Shown piece by piece: positions 15,446-24,307 of a stretch of DNA of 64,000 nt. A model generated the notes under the pieces. That model was not told the origin of the DNA, did no database searches, and saw only the letters and a program-made list of their open reading frames with translations. This stretch comes from Magnetospirillum sp. UT-4. Lineage in GTDB: Bacteria > Pseudomonadota > Alphaproteobacteria > Rhodospirillales > Magnetospirillaceae. Made by a program: the position numbers and the translations under genes. The stretch is taken from NCBI RefSeq assembly GCF_902729435.1, contig NZ_CACVCG010000036.1:1-64000 (forward strand), given 5' to 3'. How positions within the stretch are numbered: position 1 is the stretch's first letter; each line of letters begins with the position of its first letter.

Positions 15446-15682
15446 ATGACTCGGTCATTTCGACGCACGCCAATTTTCGGAAACACGACCGCCCAAAGCG
15501 AGAGCACGGACAAGCGGATCGCCAACCGCCGTTGGCGGTCCGCCGTCCGGTGTGCCCTGACTGCCGGTGAGGATGACATCCCGCACCGGCGGGAAAAGAC
15601 CAATCCCTGGGACATGGCCAAGGATGGCAAACGCTGGATGGGGCGCGTAGCGCGGAAACGACCGGCGATGATGCGGAAATGA
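15446..15682 (+). CDS. Small basic conserved-type protein after rsr
   Basis: 78 aa, starting 4 bp after the Ro gene stop, so likely co-transcribed. Very basic, with the pattern TRSFRRTPIFGNTTAQSE then DKRIANRRWR and a C-terminal WDMAKDGKRWMGR. I recall similar small proteins of unknown function in many bacteria. The charge suggests RNA or nucleic-acid binding; its role is unknown. Confidence 0.7.
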   Translation: MTRSFRRTPIFGNTTAQSESTDKRIANRRWRSAVRCALTAGEDDIPHRREKTNPWDMAKDGKRWMGRVARKRPAMMRK

Positions 15683-15714
15683 TGCCCCGTGCAGGGGGCC
15701 TGAAAACGACAATA

Positions 15715-15750
15715 GCGGCCGACCAGGGGATCGCTCCCATGGTCGGCCGC
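15715..15750. terminator. Strong stem-loop at the boundary to the prophage
   Basis: Perfect 11-bp stem GCGGCCGACCA (15715-15725) with 15740-15750. There is no long T tract on either side. It sits between the convergent ends of the RNA-repair operon and the prophage lysis genes and may block read-through both ways. Confidence 0.6.
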
Positions 15751-15769
15751 ATGCCGCAGGACGTGTTTG

Positions 15770-16372
15770 CTATTTTCCGATGATCGGCGGAGCTTGTGCC
15801 AACAGGTTCCTCGTCTGCTCGGAATCCGCCGATCCGCCGAACTCGAAGTCGAAGGCGGTGGCGAACTTACCTGCCAGCAACGTCACCACCGAAATGATGC
15901 AGCCGCCGACGGCGGTGTTGCCGTCAACTTGGCCGAACACCATGAAGGCAATTCCGCCGATGATGCCCATACCGGCGGTGACCAGCAGGACGTTGGCGCG
16001 GGTGTTGCTGCGGCCGGCCTTGATGAACTCGCTGTCGCGGGCACGGGCGTTCTGGCGGTCGGCCAGGGTGGCGGTGAGCGTGGTGAGGGCGCCGGCCATC
16101 TGCTGCATCCGCTCCTCGTGGGCGAAGGTCTGGGCCTGGGAGCGCAGTTGGAACACCAGGGTGGGATCGGCCAGCGCCTCGCGGGCCTGGGCGGGATCGT
16201 CGGTGCCGGTGATGGCGCGAACGGTGTCGGCCAGTTTTCCCACCGCCTTCTCGGCATCGTCGCCGAACAGGCCGGCGATATCGGGGGCGACGTCGAGGGC
16301 CACCTTGGCGAGACCGGCGATGGGGTTGGCGGCGATGGCGGCGGCATCGCCGAGGAGATCAAGCAAGTTCAT
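15770..16372 (-). CDS. Phage holin-like membrane protein
   Basis: 200 aa from the ATG at 16372, which follows GGAGG and overlaps the endolysin stop by 14 bases. Residues 1-100 are amphipathic with acidic clusters, and two membrane helices lie near 130-175 (NVLLVTAGMGIIGGIAFMVF, then GGCIISVVTLLAG). Position directly after the endolysin and the membrane helices suggest holin function, permitting release of the lysin; similar to the 3TM phage/GTA holin group but not an exact match. Confidence 0.65.
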   Translation of the reverse strand: MNLLDLLGDAAAIAANPIAGLAKVALDVAPDIAGLFGDDAEKAVGKLADTVRAITGTDDPAQAREALADPTLVFQLRSQAQTFAHEERMQQMAGALTTLTATLADRQNARARDSEFIKAGRSNTRANVLLVTAGMGIIGGIAFMVFGQVDGNTAVGGCIISVVTLLAGKFATAFDFEFGGSADSEQTRNLLAQAPPIIGK

Positions 16373-16988
16373 GGGAGACCTCCAGGGCGGCGCAGGCGCG
16401 GGCGTAATGGGCCTTGCGGTCTTGGAGTCCGGTGAGGCCGCCGTTGATGCGCCGGGTGATGGTTTCGATGTCGCGGGCATCGGCTTGTCGGTTGAGGCCG
16501 CTTTTGTGCCAGAACCATCCGGCCGAGCGGGCGGCGGCACCGGGCTGCTCCAGTAACTCGGGTTGAGCGATCAGGTCGAGGCCGAGGGCGGCGCCGCAGG
16601 CGGCGTAATTGTCGTGGCCGGTAACCTGGATCAGGCCACGGCCGCGATAGCGCCAGCCGTCGCCGGATGTCTCGTCGCCATTGCCCATGCGGTTGGCATA
16701 AGCCCGGGCGGCGATGCGTCCCGGCTGGCGGGCATAGGCGGTGGCCTGAGTCGCATCGAAGTGGCGAGGAAAGACCCGCAGCAGGGCTTCGGCGGAATAG
16801 TTCAGGTTTTCGACCAGGCCGCGGAACTGGCCGCTCTCGTGGGCGATCTGGGCGAGGAACGCCGCCAATCGCAGTGGCGTGTCGATGCCCCATTCGGCGC
16901 AAGCTTCGGTCAGCGGGGTGGTGAAACGGGCAATATCGGTGGGCCGCGCCGCCGGCAGGGCGGCGCGCAGGATGTCTGCGGTCAGCAT
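16359..16988 (-). CDS. GH19 chitinase-like endolysin
   Basis: 209 aa. Glycoside hydrolase 19 fold: catalytic Glu51 in IAHESGQFR, then NLNYSAEALLRVFP and GDGWRYRGRGLIQVTGHDNY, and a C-terminal TRRINGGLTGLQDR. In phages this family cuts peptidoglycan at lysis. No signal peptide, so it needs the neighbouring holin. Last but one gene of the late operon. Confidence 0.93.
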   Translation of the reverse strand: MLTADILRAALPAARPTDIARFTTPLTEACAEWGIDTPLRLAAFLAQIAHESGQFRGLVENLNYSAEALLRVFPRHFDATQATAYARQPGRIAARAYANRMGNGDETSGDGWRYRGRGLIQVTGHDNYAACGAALGLDLIAQPELLEQPGAAARSAGWFWHKSGLNRQADARDIETITRRINGGLTGLQDRKAHYARACAALEVSHELA

Positions 16989-17000
16989 GCGGAACCTCAG

Positions 17001-19304
17001 TCAGTTGACGTGGACGCGGGAATCTTCGGCGACGGCGACAATCTCGACCTGCTCGGCGCGGGGGCGGATGGCCAGGACGCGGGCGGATTGCGCCCAGGCA
17101 TGGCCGGGGCCGAAGCTGAAATACGTCCGCTCCTCTGAACCGCCGACATAGGGGGTGACGGTCAGGGGATCGAGGACGCGGACTTTGGCTGGATCACCGG
17201 GCACGGCCTGAACCCGGAATGGCCCGGCAAGACTGCCGTCCCGGCGGCGCAGCGCCAGGTAATGGCTGGCGCCCTCGGTCCAGACCAAAGGCTCGGACAG
17301 GGCCAGCACGTCGCCCTGGTGACCGATCACCTCGCCGCCTTGCCCCCAGCGGGGCATGTCGTGAGTGATGGCGACCAGATCGCCGTAGGTGGGGATCATG
17401 CCCTCCAACTCGGTGCGGAAGGTGACCAGGCGGCGGCGGTAGCGGTTGTTGGCGGCGATATAGAGGCCCTCCCGCTGGGCGTGGTCCTTGGTGGTGCAGC
17501 CGAACAGATTGACCTTGGCGGGATTGTCGCCCTGGCTGTCGGGCAGCTTGGCGGTGGTCTCGTCGGGCTTCCAGGTGCGCGACGAGAAATACTCCACCGT
17601 CACGGCGTCGGCGGTGTCGTCGCCCGGCATGACGTATTTGAGCTTGAACGAGCCCTTGACGATGTTGCGCGGCCCGAACATGGCCACCGGCATCGTCTGG
17701 GGCTGGTCGCGGATGATCCGCACGATACCGCCCTGCTGGATGGGTACGGCCCGGCCGCAACGGGCGATGCGGGTCAGGGCTTCCCACACCGTCATGCTGG
17801 TGTCGAACACCGCGTCGAAAGAATCGCCACGCCCTTGCCAAACGGCATCCAGGGTGGCCAGCGTCTTGAGGTCGATGCGGCTGTCGGCCAGCTTGGCTCC
17901 GTATTGGGCCTTGCAGGCATCAGCGAAGGCCCAGGCGATGGAACGTGTGGCCACAGGCTGCGACCAACCGCCTGCTTCCGACCACACCGGCAGCTTGCGG
18001 GTGGCGATGACGTTGATCATGCGGCTGGAGCGCTGCGACAGATTGTCGGTGGCTCGCATCTTGACCGCCAGCAGGGTGACGGCGCCGAAATCGGGCTGGC
18101 CGGTCAAATAGGCGCGCAGCGCGCCCCAGCGGATCTCATGACCGGCGCGCTCGGCGGTGTCCTTGGTGTCGAGGCGCTTGAGGCGGACCTCGTAGCGCCC
18201 AGGCGACACCGCATAGCGGAAGGACAGGCGGATGGCGGTATTGCTGGCGGCGGAGTGGGATTCGGTCGCCAGCACCGACCAACCGGCAAGGGCCTCGCCG
18301 TCGGCATCGATGGCGCGAGCCTCGACCTGCCACTGGACAATGCGGCTATCGAGGCTGCCGCCGTCATTGGCGTAATAGAGGCCACGCGGCATGACCACGT
18401 CGATGCCCAGCGCACCCGCCGCGGTGTCCACCTGATTGGCGGTGAACGGGCCGATGTACCCATCGTCGCCGGACTGTACCAGATTGGGCGCCACCAGCTC
18501 CTGGCCGGCGATCTCCGCGGCGGTGACCACGTCCGGCTCGAACAGCGTCACCGGGGAACCGGGCGGGACGATCTCGGTCTGCACCTCCTCGAAGGAGGAA
18601 ATGGGCGTGTCCTCGATGCGGATCTGCTCGACCGCATACTCGCCCTGGCCGATGACATGGAGCTGGTAGAGATACTGCTCGCCGCCGACGTAATCCTGGT
18701 AGGGCTCGGAGGCGAGGTCGGGATAGATCAGGTGGCGGCCATAGATGACCGGGATGGGCTGCCCCAATCGGCCCTGGTTGCCCTGAGCCTGGATTGAATA
18801 GGTCGGGCTGGGGGCCGGAGCGCTGCCGCTGCCGCCCCAGTTGAGCGACGGCATCGACGGCTTGGGCGCCGGGATCACGGTATTGATCAGCACCGAACCG
18901 ACCATGGCGATGCCGGCGGTGGCCATGGCGGCGGCGGTGCCGGTGGCGGTGTAGCCCATGGCCACCGCCGCCATGGGGCCAAGATAGATGGCGGCCACCA
19001 TCACCGCGATGGTGAGCACGATCCGCATGGGGTTCTTGCCGCCCCCACCACCTCCGGCCCCGCCGCCCTGGGGCCAGCGAATGACGGTGACGACCTCGTC
19101 GTCGCCGATGGCCCGGACGGCATAGATGCCGACCGGCACCGCCATGCCGCCGATCAGGATTTCCGGACCGTCCGACCAGCAATCCTCGGCAATGCCGCAG
19201 TCGAGCAGCAAGGCGCCTACCGTGGCGCCAGACTCCACCGCATGAACCGAGCGGCTGGTCACCGGCTCGAACGGATTGGTGACGATGACGATGGAGGCGG
19301 TCAT
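17001..19304 (-). CDS. Tail tip / host-specificity protein (gpJ-like)
   Basis: 767 aa from ATG 19304, which overlaps the upstream gene's stop. After an N-terminal domain (1-75) comes a Gly-rich linker and two hydrophobic segments (about 95-150, IVLTIAVMVAAIYLG), then GQPIPVIYGRHLIYPD, the usual signature of phage tail tip attachment protein J, followed by fibronectin-like parts and a tail-hub region (SFDAVFDTSMTVWEAL). It forms the tip that contacts the cell surface. Shorter than lambda gpJ (1132 aa), lacking the far C-terminal receptor domain. Confidence 0.88.
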   Translation of the reverse strand: MTASIVIVTNPFEPVTSRSVHAVESGATVGALLLDCGIAEDCWSDGPEILIGGMAVPVGIYAVRAIGDDEVVTVIRWPQGGGAGGGGGGKNPMRIVLTIAVMVAAIYLGPMAAVAMGYTATGTAAAMATAGIAMVGSVLINTVIPAPKPSMPSLNWGGSGSAPAPSPTYSIQAQGNQGRLGQPIPVIYGRHLIYPDLASEPYQDYVGGEQYLYQLHVIGQGEYAVEQIRIEDTPISSFEEVQTEIVPPGSPVTLFEPDVVTAAEIAGQELVAPNLVQSGDDGYIGPFTANQVDTAAGALGIDVVMPRGLYYANDGGSLDSRIVQWQVEARAIDADGEALAGWSVLATESHSAASNTAIRLSFRYAVSPGRYEVRLKRLDTKDTAERAGHEIRWGALRAYLTGQPDFGAVTLLAVKMRATDNLSQRSSRMINVIATRKLPVWSEAGGWSQPVATRSIAWAFADACKAQYGAKLADSRIDLKTLATLDAVWQGRGDSFDAVFDTSMTVWEALTRIARCGRAVPIQQGGIVRIIRDQPQTMPVAMFGPRNIVKGSFKLKYVMPGDDTADAVTVEYFSSRTWKPDETTAKLPDSQGDNPAKVNLFGCTTKDHAQREGLYIAANNRYRRRLVTFRTELEGMIPTYGDLVAITHDMPRWGQGGEVIGHQGDVLALSEPLVWTEGASHYLALRRRDGSLAGPFRVQAVPGDPAKVRVLDPLTVTPYVGGSEERTYFSFGPGHAWAQSARVLAIRPRAEQVEIVAVAEDSRVHVN

Positions 19305-19696
19305 GGCGAAAACCGATAGAAGCCCTCGATCGCCCAGCCGTTGAGGCTGAGCGCGTCCGAACGCTGGAACACCACCCCGGCGCCCTCGGCGCAATGCAGG
19401 ACTCCGCCGCCATCCACTTCGAGCCAGATGCCCACATGGATGGGATGACGGGACCGGCGCAGCAGCACGCAATCACCTTCCATGGGATCGGGCATCTTGG
19501 TCCAGCGCCGCCGCTCGGGGTGGTTACGGAAGGTGCGGCCCATGACCAGCATGTCTTCGGGATTGCTGATCTCGGGCAGGATGCGACCGAAATGCCGGGC
19601 CTGCACCATGCGGACGAATTCCCAGCAATTAAACGAGTCCGGCCCGCTGCCATGGACGGACCACGGCAGGCCGATCAAGGCGATAGCCCAATGCAT
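19301..19696 (-). CDS. NlpC/P60-like tail peptidase
   Basis: 131 aa. Catalytic Cys24 in SFNCWEFVR and the His in SRHPIHVGIW match the NlpC/P60 fold, equivalent in position to lambda gpK. Such tail-tip proteins open the peptidoglycan during DNA entry. It is coupled by ATGA to the J-like gene. Start at 19696 chosen over longer frames because these read through palindromic non-coding DNA. Confidence 0.88.
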   Translation of the reverse strand: MHWAIALIGLPWSVHGSGPDSFNCWEFVRMVQARHFGRILPEISNPEDMLVMGRTFRNHPERRRWTKMPDPMEGDCVLLRRSRHPIHVGIWLEVDGGGVLHCAEGAGVVFQRSDALSLNGWAIEGFYRFSP

Positions 19697-19718
19697 GATG
19701 CCCTCGAAGGAATGGGGT

Positions 19719-19758
19719 CCAGGGACGAGTCCCTGGCGGGTGCAGGGCAGTGCCCTGC
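19719..19758. repeat. Two adjacent short palindromes
   Basis: CCAGGGAC-GA-GTCCCTGG (19719-19736) and GCAGGGC-AGT-GCCCTGC (19742-19758) fill the 67-bp gap between two tail genes in an otherwise gapless operon. They resemble dispersed palindromic elements common in Rhodospirillales genomes and may attenuate transcription or mark a past insertion. Confidence 0.7.
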
Positions 19759-19763
19759 GAAGA

Positions 19764-20288
19764 TCACCGCGCCAGTCCGGGAAAGCGCCGAGCGGTATAG
19801 GTGATGGATGGGAAGGACTTGTTCCCCGCATCCAGCATGCGGGCGCGCCCCGTGACCCTCATCGTGTCGGCCTCGACATCGGTGAGGGTCATGGTGATGG
19901 GCGGGTCCATATGGGGGCCGTCGAGGTCGGTGGAGAGATAGGGCCGCCAGGTGATCTCGATCACCTGCTGGCTGATGGCGGCTCCCTCGAGGGCATCGGT
20001 GATGTCGCTGCCGACATTGTCGAGGGTGACGGTGATTTCCGGCACCGGAGCGGTATCCACTGGCGGCGGGGAGAACTCGAAGGCGAGTGCGGTGAAGGTG
20101 ACCTGCTTGCCGCCGTCGCGGGGCGCACCGGCCTCCAACCGGGCGGTGAGATCGGCATGGTCGCGGACCACCCGGATCGGCTCGGTGAAGCTGGGATGCC
20201 AGATTTCCAGCGTATCCAGGATCACCGTGCCGCTGGGGGCGGAGGCGAACGCCTCCTTCAGCGCCTGCGACAGGGCCGGATCAGGCAT
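19764..20288 (-). CDS. DUF1833-like tail protein
   Basis: 174 aa; ATG 20288 with GGAG nine bases upstream inside the previous gene. Beta-rich sequence (TVILDTLEIWHPSFTEPIRVV; QQVIEITWRPYLSTD) typical of DUF1833, minor tail proteins found before the NlpC gene in siphophages. Function: assembly of the tail tip; precise role unknown. Confidence 0.75.
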   Translation of the reverse strand: MPDPALSQALKEAFASAPSGTVILDTLEIWHPSFTEPIRVVRDHADLTARLEAGAPRDGGKQVTFTALAFEFSPPPVDTAPVPEITVTLDNVGSDITDALEGAAISQQVIEITWRPYLSTDLDGPHMDPPITMTLTDVEADTMRVTGRARMLDAGNKSFPSITYTARRFPGLAR

Positions 20289-20613
20289 CGCGCCGATCTC
20301 CATAGGGGCACAGGGTGCGGGCTTCCAGCAGCAGGCGGATCTGGTGGACGATCTCGGACAGGCCTTCGACCGCCGAGCGCAGCGCTTCGGTCTGGCGGGC
20401 CTGCTCCTCGACCACATGGGCGAAGGCCTCGACCGGGACACCGGAGGAATCCGGTTGCTCCCGCCGCCGCGACCATGCCCAGGCGAGGATCGCCACCACG
20501 ATCACCACGGCGATGATGGCGGCGATCTGAACGACGGGGGCGGCGCTGCCCCAGGCTCCGACATACTGGGTGGCGACACCCGCCCAGATGTCCGGGGATT
20601 GTTCCAATGCCAT
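20281..20613 (-). CDS. Single-pass membrane protein in the tail operon
   Basis: 110 aa. One membrane helix near 28-47 (QIAAIIAVVIVVAILAWAW), a basic stop-transfer SRRRE, then an amphipathic cytosolic helix (VVEEQARQTEALRSAV). No family recognised; could be a spanin-like, superinfection-exclusion or tail-associated membrane factor. Overlaps the DUF1833 gene by 8 bases. Confidence 0.6.
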   Translation of the reverse strand: MALEQSPDIWAGVATQYVGAWGSAAPVVQIAAIIAVVIVVAILAWAWSRRREQPDSSGVPVEAFAHVVEEQARQTEALRSAVEGLSEIVHQIRLLLEARTLCPYGDRRDA

Positions 20614-20652
20614 GATGGCTTGCTCCGGCTCAAAGGGGGAATGCGTGGCGAC

Positions 20653-21090
20653 CTACCAGGAGAAGGCCTGGAGCTCTTCCTGGGAGGCGAGCTTGGCGAT
20701 TGCGGCTTCGGCCTCGTTGCTCGCCATCCGAATGAGCTCGCGCTCGGTATAGACGTCCTGGAGGGTCGTGGTGCCGTTCAGGACGTCCCGCTCGCGGGCG
20801 CGCTCGACCTTCCAGTCGAGATTGGCGATGCGCTGCGCTGCTTCGGCCTTGACCCGGCGAACCAGGGCGGTTCTGGCCGCCTGGAGTTCCTCACCCTGCC
20901 GCTCGGCGACGCGCTCATCATCGATCCTGCGGACCTCGTCGTCGGTGACGCCGTCATAGCGGTCGATGACCTCGCCATCGACGAGTTGGAACCTGTGACC
21001 CAACACCGACTTCACCGGCAGATCGTGGTCGCCCTCGGGACCGATGACGCCCCAGTCATTGCCGTGGGGGAAGCTGATTTTGCCGGCCAT
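20653..21090 (-). CDS. Hypothetical tail-fibre-associated protein
   Basis: 145 aa from ATG 21090, right after the 447-aa fibre protein. Beginning ISFPHGNDWGVIGPEGDHDLP, then a long charged helix (RRVKAEAAQRIANLDWKVERARERD). The layout resembles tail-fibre assembly chaperones, which follow fibre genes and have a C-terminal helix. No firm family match. Confidence 0.55.
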   Translation of the reverse strand: MAGKISFPHGNDWGVIGPEGDHDLPVKSVLGHRFQLVDGEVIDRYDGVTDDEVRRIDDERVAERQGEELQAARTALVRRVKAEAAQRIANLDWKVERARERDVLNGTTTLQDVYTERELIRMASNEAEAAIAKLASQEELQAFSW

Positions 21091-21092
21091 GA

Positions 21093-22436
21093 TCAGATGC
21101 CTCCGATGATCGGAACGATGTAGGGGTAGTTGGTCGAGTGATAGGCGCTGTCGAAGATGTAGACGTTGAAGCCCGGCACCTTGGAGCTCATGTCGCCCTT
21201 GTCGGCGATGGCCTGGAACACCGTCCGGGTGTCGATGTGCGACATGTAGATGCCGTAGCCGCTGTCGGAATTCGGGCTGTAGGAGATCATGAAGTCGCTG
21301 TCGCGGATGGGCGCGAACGACCGGCCATAGCTGGAATCCTGGTATTGTAGAAAGGCGTACTTCCCGTCCGCCACCCGGATCAGGAATACCTCGGCACCGG
21401 CCCCATAGTAGTAATAGGGCTGGTAGCAAATGACGTATTTGCCGTCGTTGGAGATCTGGAAGCGGATGCCGTTGCGGTCGGCGGATTCCATGCCGTAGGT
21501 GGTGGTCGTACTCAGCGTGTGGGTGGCTTCCTTGGTGTAGCCCCCACTGCCGTTCGGCGTGAACCGGTCCAGCATGCAGTAATTGCTGGGCTCCATCCGC
21601 ACGATGATGATCTTGCCGTCGTCGCAGGGAATGACGATGCCGCGATAGAGGCTCTCGGCATACCCCGCCGAATTGGCCGTCCAGTCGTAGAAGATGTGCT
21701 TGGTCTCATCGAGATTGTTGAACCAGGCGCGGCGGTTGCTGGCGGAAATGTCGAACGGTGGGACGTTGGAATAGACGTGTAGCCGCATGGAGGTGCCGCC
21801 GTTCTTGTTCTCGTTGATGACCAGCGTGCCGGTTTTTTCGTTGTAGCCGATCATCCCGTACTTGTTGTACGTCCCGAAATTGTTCTGGGCGTAGAACTTG
21901 GTGTTGGTCCAGGCCAGATGCCAACCCTCGGTGCCGGCGAGGCGGCCGGGGGCGATGGCGCGCGGCGCCACGCCCGCGTACTGGTTCTCCATGAACAGGG
22001 CGAGGTTGCGGTTGGTCTTGTTGTTGACCCAGACACCGACATTGCGGAGCGCCGTCGCCGAATAGGGGCTGGCACGCCCGATCATCGAACCGTCGGGGCC
22101 GACCGCCAGTGCCAGGTGGCCGAGATGCCCGCACCGGGCAGTACCGTCGCCGTAATTGCTGTCGGTCGAAGAGATGTAAGAATCCGTGCGGCCGTAGGAA
22201 TACCAGTTGTTAAAGAATTCGGTGCCCAGGCTGCTGGTGCTGCCCTGCATGTAGCCGCTGTCATTGTAATGCTGGCGGCACAGCTCCTGGAGATAGTGGT
22301 TGTAGACCACCGTGCCCCAGGGGGCCGAACTGCTCATGGTCACCACGGCGAAGGCCGGGCGCTTCCAGGGATCCAGCAAGTCGCGGTCGAGATGGCGCTG
22401 ATGCTGTTTCAGCGCGTTGAACGTCAGGATATCCAT
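21093..22436 (-). CDS. Putative tail fibre / receptor-binding protein
   Basis: 447 aa; ATG 22436 is 7 bases after GGAGG (a TTG two codons earlier is possible). Rich in Tyr, Asn, Ser and Gly with repeating beta-propeller-like stretches (GRIVIPCDDGKIIIVRM-like, DGKYVICYQPYYYYGAG, DGKYAFLQYQDSSYG), quite unlike the Ala-rich neighbours. Lower GC wobble use and Tyr richness fit an exchangeable host-recognition module. No family recognised. Confidence 0.6.
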   Translation of the reverse strand: MDILTFNALKQHQRHLDRDLLDPWKRPAFAVVTMSSSAPWGTVVYNHYLQELCRQHYNDSGYMQGSTSSLGTEFFNNWYSYGRTDSYISSTDSNYGDGTARCGHLGHLALAVGPDGSMIGRASPYSATALRNVGVWVNNKTNRNLALFMENQYAGVAPRAIAPGRLAGTEGWHLAWTNTKFYAQNNFGTYNKYGMIGYNEKTGTLVINENKNGGTSMRLHVYSNVPPFDISASNRRAWFNNLDETKHIFYDWTANSAGYAESLYRGIVIPCDDGKIIIVRMEPSNYCMLDRFTPNGSGGYTKEATHTLSTTTTYGMESADRNGIRFQISNDGKYVICYQPYYYYGAGAEVFLIRVADGKYAFLQYQDSSYGRSFAPIRDSDFMISYSPNSDSGYGIYMSHIDTRTVFQAIADKGDMSSKVPGFNVYIFDSAYHSTNYPYIVPIIGGI

Positions 22437-22438
22437 CG

Positions 22439-23005
22439 TCAAACCTCCGTGATGGCGGCGATCTGCCCGTCGGGCGTATAGGAGAAGGTGAAGGCGCGGG
22501 TGTAGGTGATGCCGCCGAGGGTCAGTTGCTCGGCATAGCCCGCCATGGTTCCGTCGTCGTTGTAGGTGATGCCGTTGATCAGACGCGGGCCCTGGCGGAT
22601 CGAAACCGCCCTTCCGGCAACGTCGTAGACGATATCGCCCGCGACGATGCCCCCCGTGAACAGCGCGGCGTTGGCGGCACTGACCGAATACCCGGCATTG
22701 GTTCCGAGGTAATTGGCGAGATTGACCTCGAACTCGGTCATCTGATCGTCGATGCGGGTTTCGATCCCGTTGGAGAAGGCCTCGATCTTGGCAATGGCGG
22801 CGTTCAGGCCGGCGACCACCGTGCCGTTGATGAAGCCGGTGGCCGTGGCCAGCCAGAGCGTGTTGATGTGATCCTTCAGCGCCTGGGCGATGGCATTGAG
22901 CCGGGTCGGGATTTCGCGGGCCTTGGAATTACTGAAGATGCCGACGTTGTCGGAGAACGCCGCGAAGGGAGCGGCATTGGGGATCGGGGGGATGGTCAGG
23001 GGCAT
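22439..23005 (-). CDS. Tail fibre-region structural protein
   Basis: 188 aa. N-terminal PNAAPFAAFSDNVGIF, a helical middle (RLNAIAQALKDHINTLW) and C-terminal turns ending SYTPDGQIAAITEV, which resembles an RHS/YD-like or fibre tip motif. Its stop overlaps the start region of the following fibre gene. Likely links the fibre to the tail; unknown family. Confidence 0.55.
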   Translation of the reverse strand: MPLTIPPIPNAAPFAAFSDNVGIFSNSKAREIPTRLNAIAQALKDHINTLWLATATGFINGTVVAGLNAAIAKIEAFSNGIETRIDDQMTEFEVNLANYLGTNAGYSVSAANAALFTGGIVAGDIVYDVAGRAVSIRQGPRLINGITYNDDGTMAGYAEQLTLGGITYTRAFTFSYTPDGQIAAITEV

Positions 23006-23009
23006 GGGA

Positions 23010-23420
23010 TCAGGTCTCCGCGTAGAAGGTTTCGAGGACGCAATCGCCGAAGGATTCCAGGGTGCGCTCGCCGACCATCACGGCCCCGGTGACATCCATG
23101 TTCCGTTCGTCGCGGTTGAGCAGCATCCACCGCTCCTCCCCGCCATGGGGGATGTCGCCCAGCCTGGAAGCCCGGGTGAGCATGAGAATGTCCTCGCCGC
23201 TTAAATCCGGGGCGTAGAGCCCGGCGACCTTGGCCGCCACCTTGCGCAGCAGGGCGTCATAGGCATCGGTGTCCTGGACGGTCTCGATCAGTTCGACGGC
23301 CTTCACCATCAGGGCGAAATCGTCCATCCGCAGGTTGGGATCGTCGAGCTTGGCCGAGATGGTGGCGAAGGCGTTATCCTGGGCGGCCTTGACCGTCAGG
23401 TAATGGGCAAGGGTGGTCAT
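23010..23420 (-). CDS. Hypothetical phage protein
   Basis: 136 aa, helical, soluble. Motif MLLNRDERNMDVTGAVMVG near 98-116 is not recognised. Sits between the coiled-coil fibre and the next structural gene without gaps, so likely part of fibre assembly. Confidence 0.55.
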   Translation of the reverse strand: MTTLAHYLTVKAAQDNAFATISAKLDDPNLRMDDFALMVKAVELIETVQDTDAYDALLRKVAAKVAGLYAPDLSGEDILMLTRASRLGDIPHGGEERWMLLNRDERNMDVTGAVMVGERTLESFGDCVLETFYAET

Positions 23421-23431
23421 GGGCCTTCCCT

Positions 23432-24301
23432 TCAGAACAGCTCGATGCCGAGCGTCCGGTAGTCCGAGCCCCTGCGGGCGGAAACGATCAAGGTTTGCAG
23501 ATCCAGGCCGGTGGCATCGGCGACGATGGTGGCCGCCGCTTCAGCGGCTGCGGCAAAGCTCTCGGCCTGTCCGGCCCAGAAGGCGCCATCTGTTTCGGAT
23601 TGGGCCGCTGCCGTGGCCGAGCCTGCCGAAGCGGTTTCCGATGCGCGGGCCTGGGCCGCCGACGCAGAGGCACTGGCCTCGGCATTGACCGCCAAAGCAG
23701 AGGCTGCCGCCGCCTGCTGTTCGGACAGACCCGCCGCCTCCGCGCTCGACCGGGCGGCGGCTTCGCTGACACCAGCCGCGATGGCCGAGGCGTTGGCCGC
23801 CGCAGCCGAAGCCCCGGCATCCGTTGCCGCCTGCGTGGTGACGGCCTCCGCCGCCGTGGTGGCGATCCTGGACTGTTCCGCCAGGGCGGCAGCACCTTCC
23901 GCCGCCTCCCTGGATGCCTGTGCCGCGACCGCGTCGGCATTGGCCGCAACTGCGCCGTCCATGGCGGATGCGACACTGGCGGCGGCATTCGTTTCCGACA
24001 GGCTGGCGGCCTGGGCGTTTGCCGCGATGGCCGCCTCGCTCGCCTCCGCCGCTTCGGCGCCTTGAACGGCAAGCGCCGCGCTGGCCGCCGCCGCCGCGAC
24101 CTTCTGATCCAGCGTTTCCAGACCGGATTGAAGCCGGGTGTCGATGTCGGCGATGGCCTTGGCCACCGTCTTGACCGGCCCACCTTCGGTGACGACCTGG
24201 GACTCGGTCCCGCCGGCAGGACCATGCACCACCTTGTGCAGCAGGGTACTGTCCGCAGTCACCTGGGCGACAGCGGCGGCGAGATCGGTTTGCAGGGCCA
24301 T
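23432..24301 (-). CDS. Alanine-rich coiled-coil tail fibre
   Basis: 289 aa; residues about 65-260 are nearly uninterrupted Ala/Ser/Glu heptads (for example SEAAARSSAEAAGLSEQQ), forming a long trimeric coiled coil as in lambda Stf/side-tail fibre proteins. The N-terminus (LQTDLAAAVAQVTADSTLLHK) may attach to the tail. The repeats make this gene prone to slippage and length change. Confidence 0.75.
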   Translation of the reverse strand: MALQTDLAAAVAQVTADSTLLHKVVHGPAGGTESQVVTEGGPVKTVAKAIADIDTRLQSGLETLDQKVAAAAASAALAVQGAEAAEASEAAIAANAQAASLSETNAAASVASAMDGAVAANADAVAAQASREAAEGAAALAEQSRIATTAAEAVTTQAATDAGASAAAANASAIAAGVSEAAARSSAEAAGLSEQQAAAASALAVNAEASASASAAQARASETASAGSATAAAQSETDGAFWAGQAESFAAAAEAAATIVADATGLDLQTLIVSARRGSDYRTLGIELF

Positions 24302-24307
24302 GGTCGA

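Noticed and set aside
17262-18797. Plus-strand frame of 511 codons opposite the tail tip gene
   Set aside because: Composition typical of an antisense shadow; no recognisable domain.
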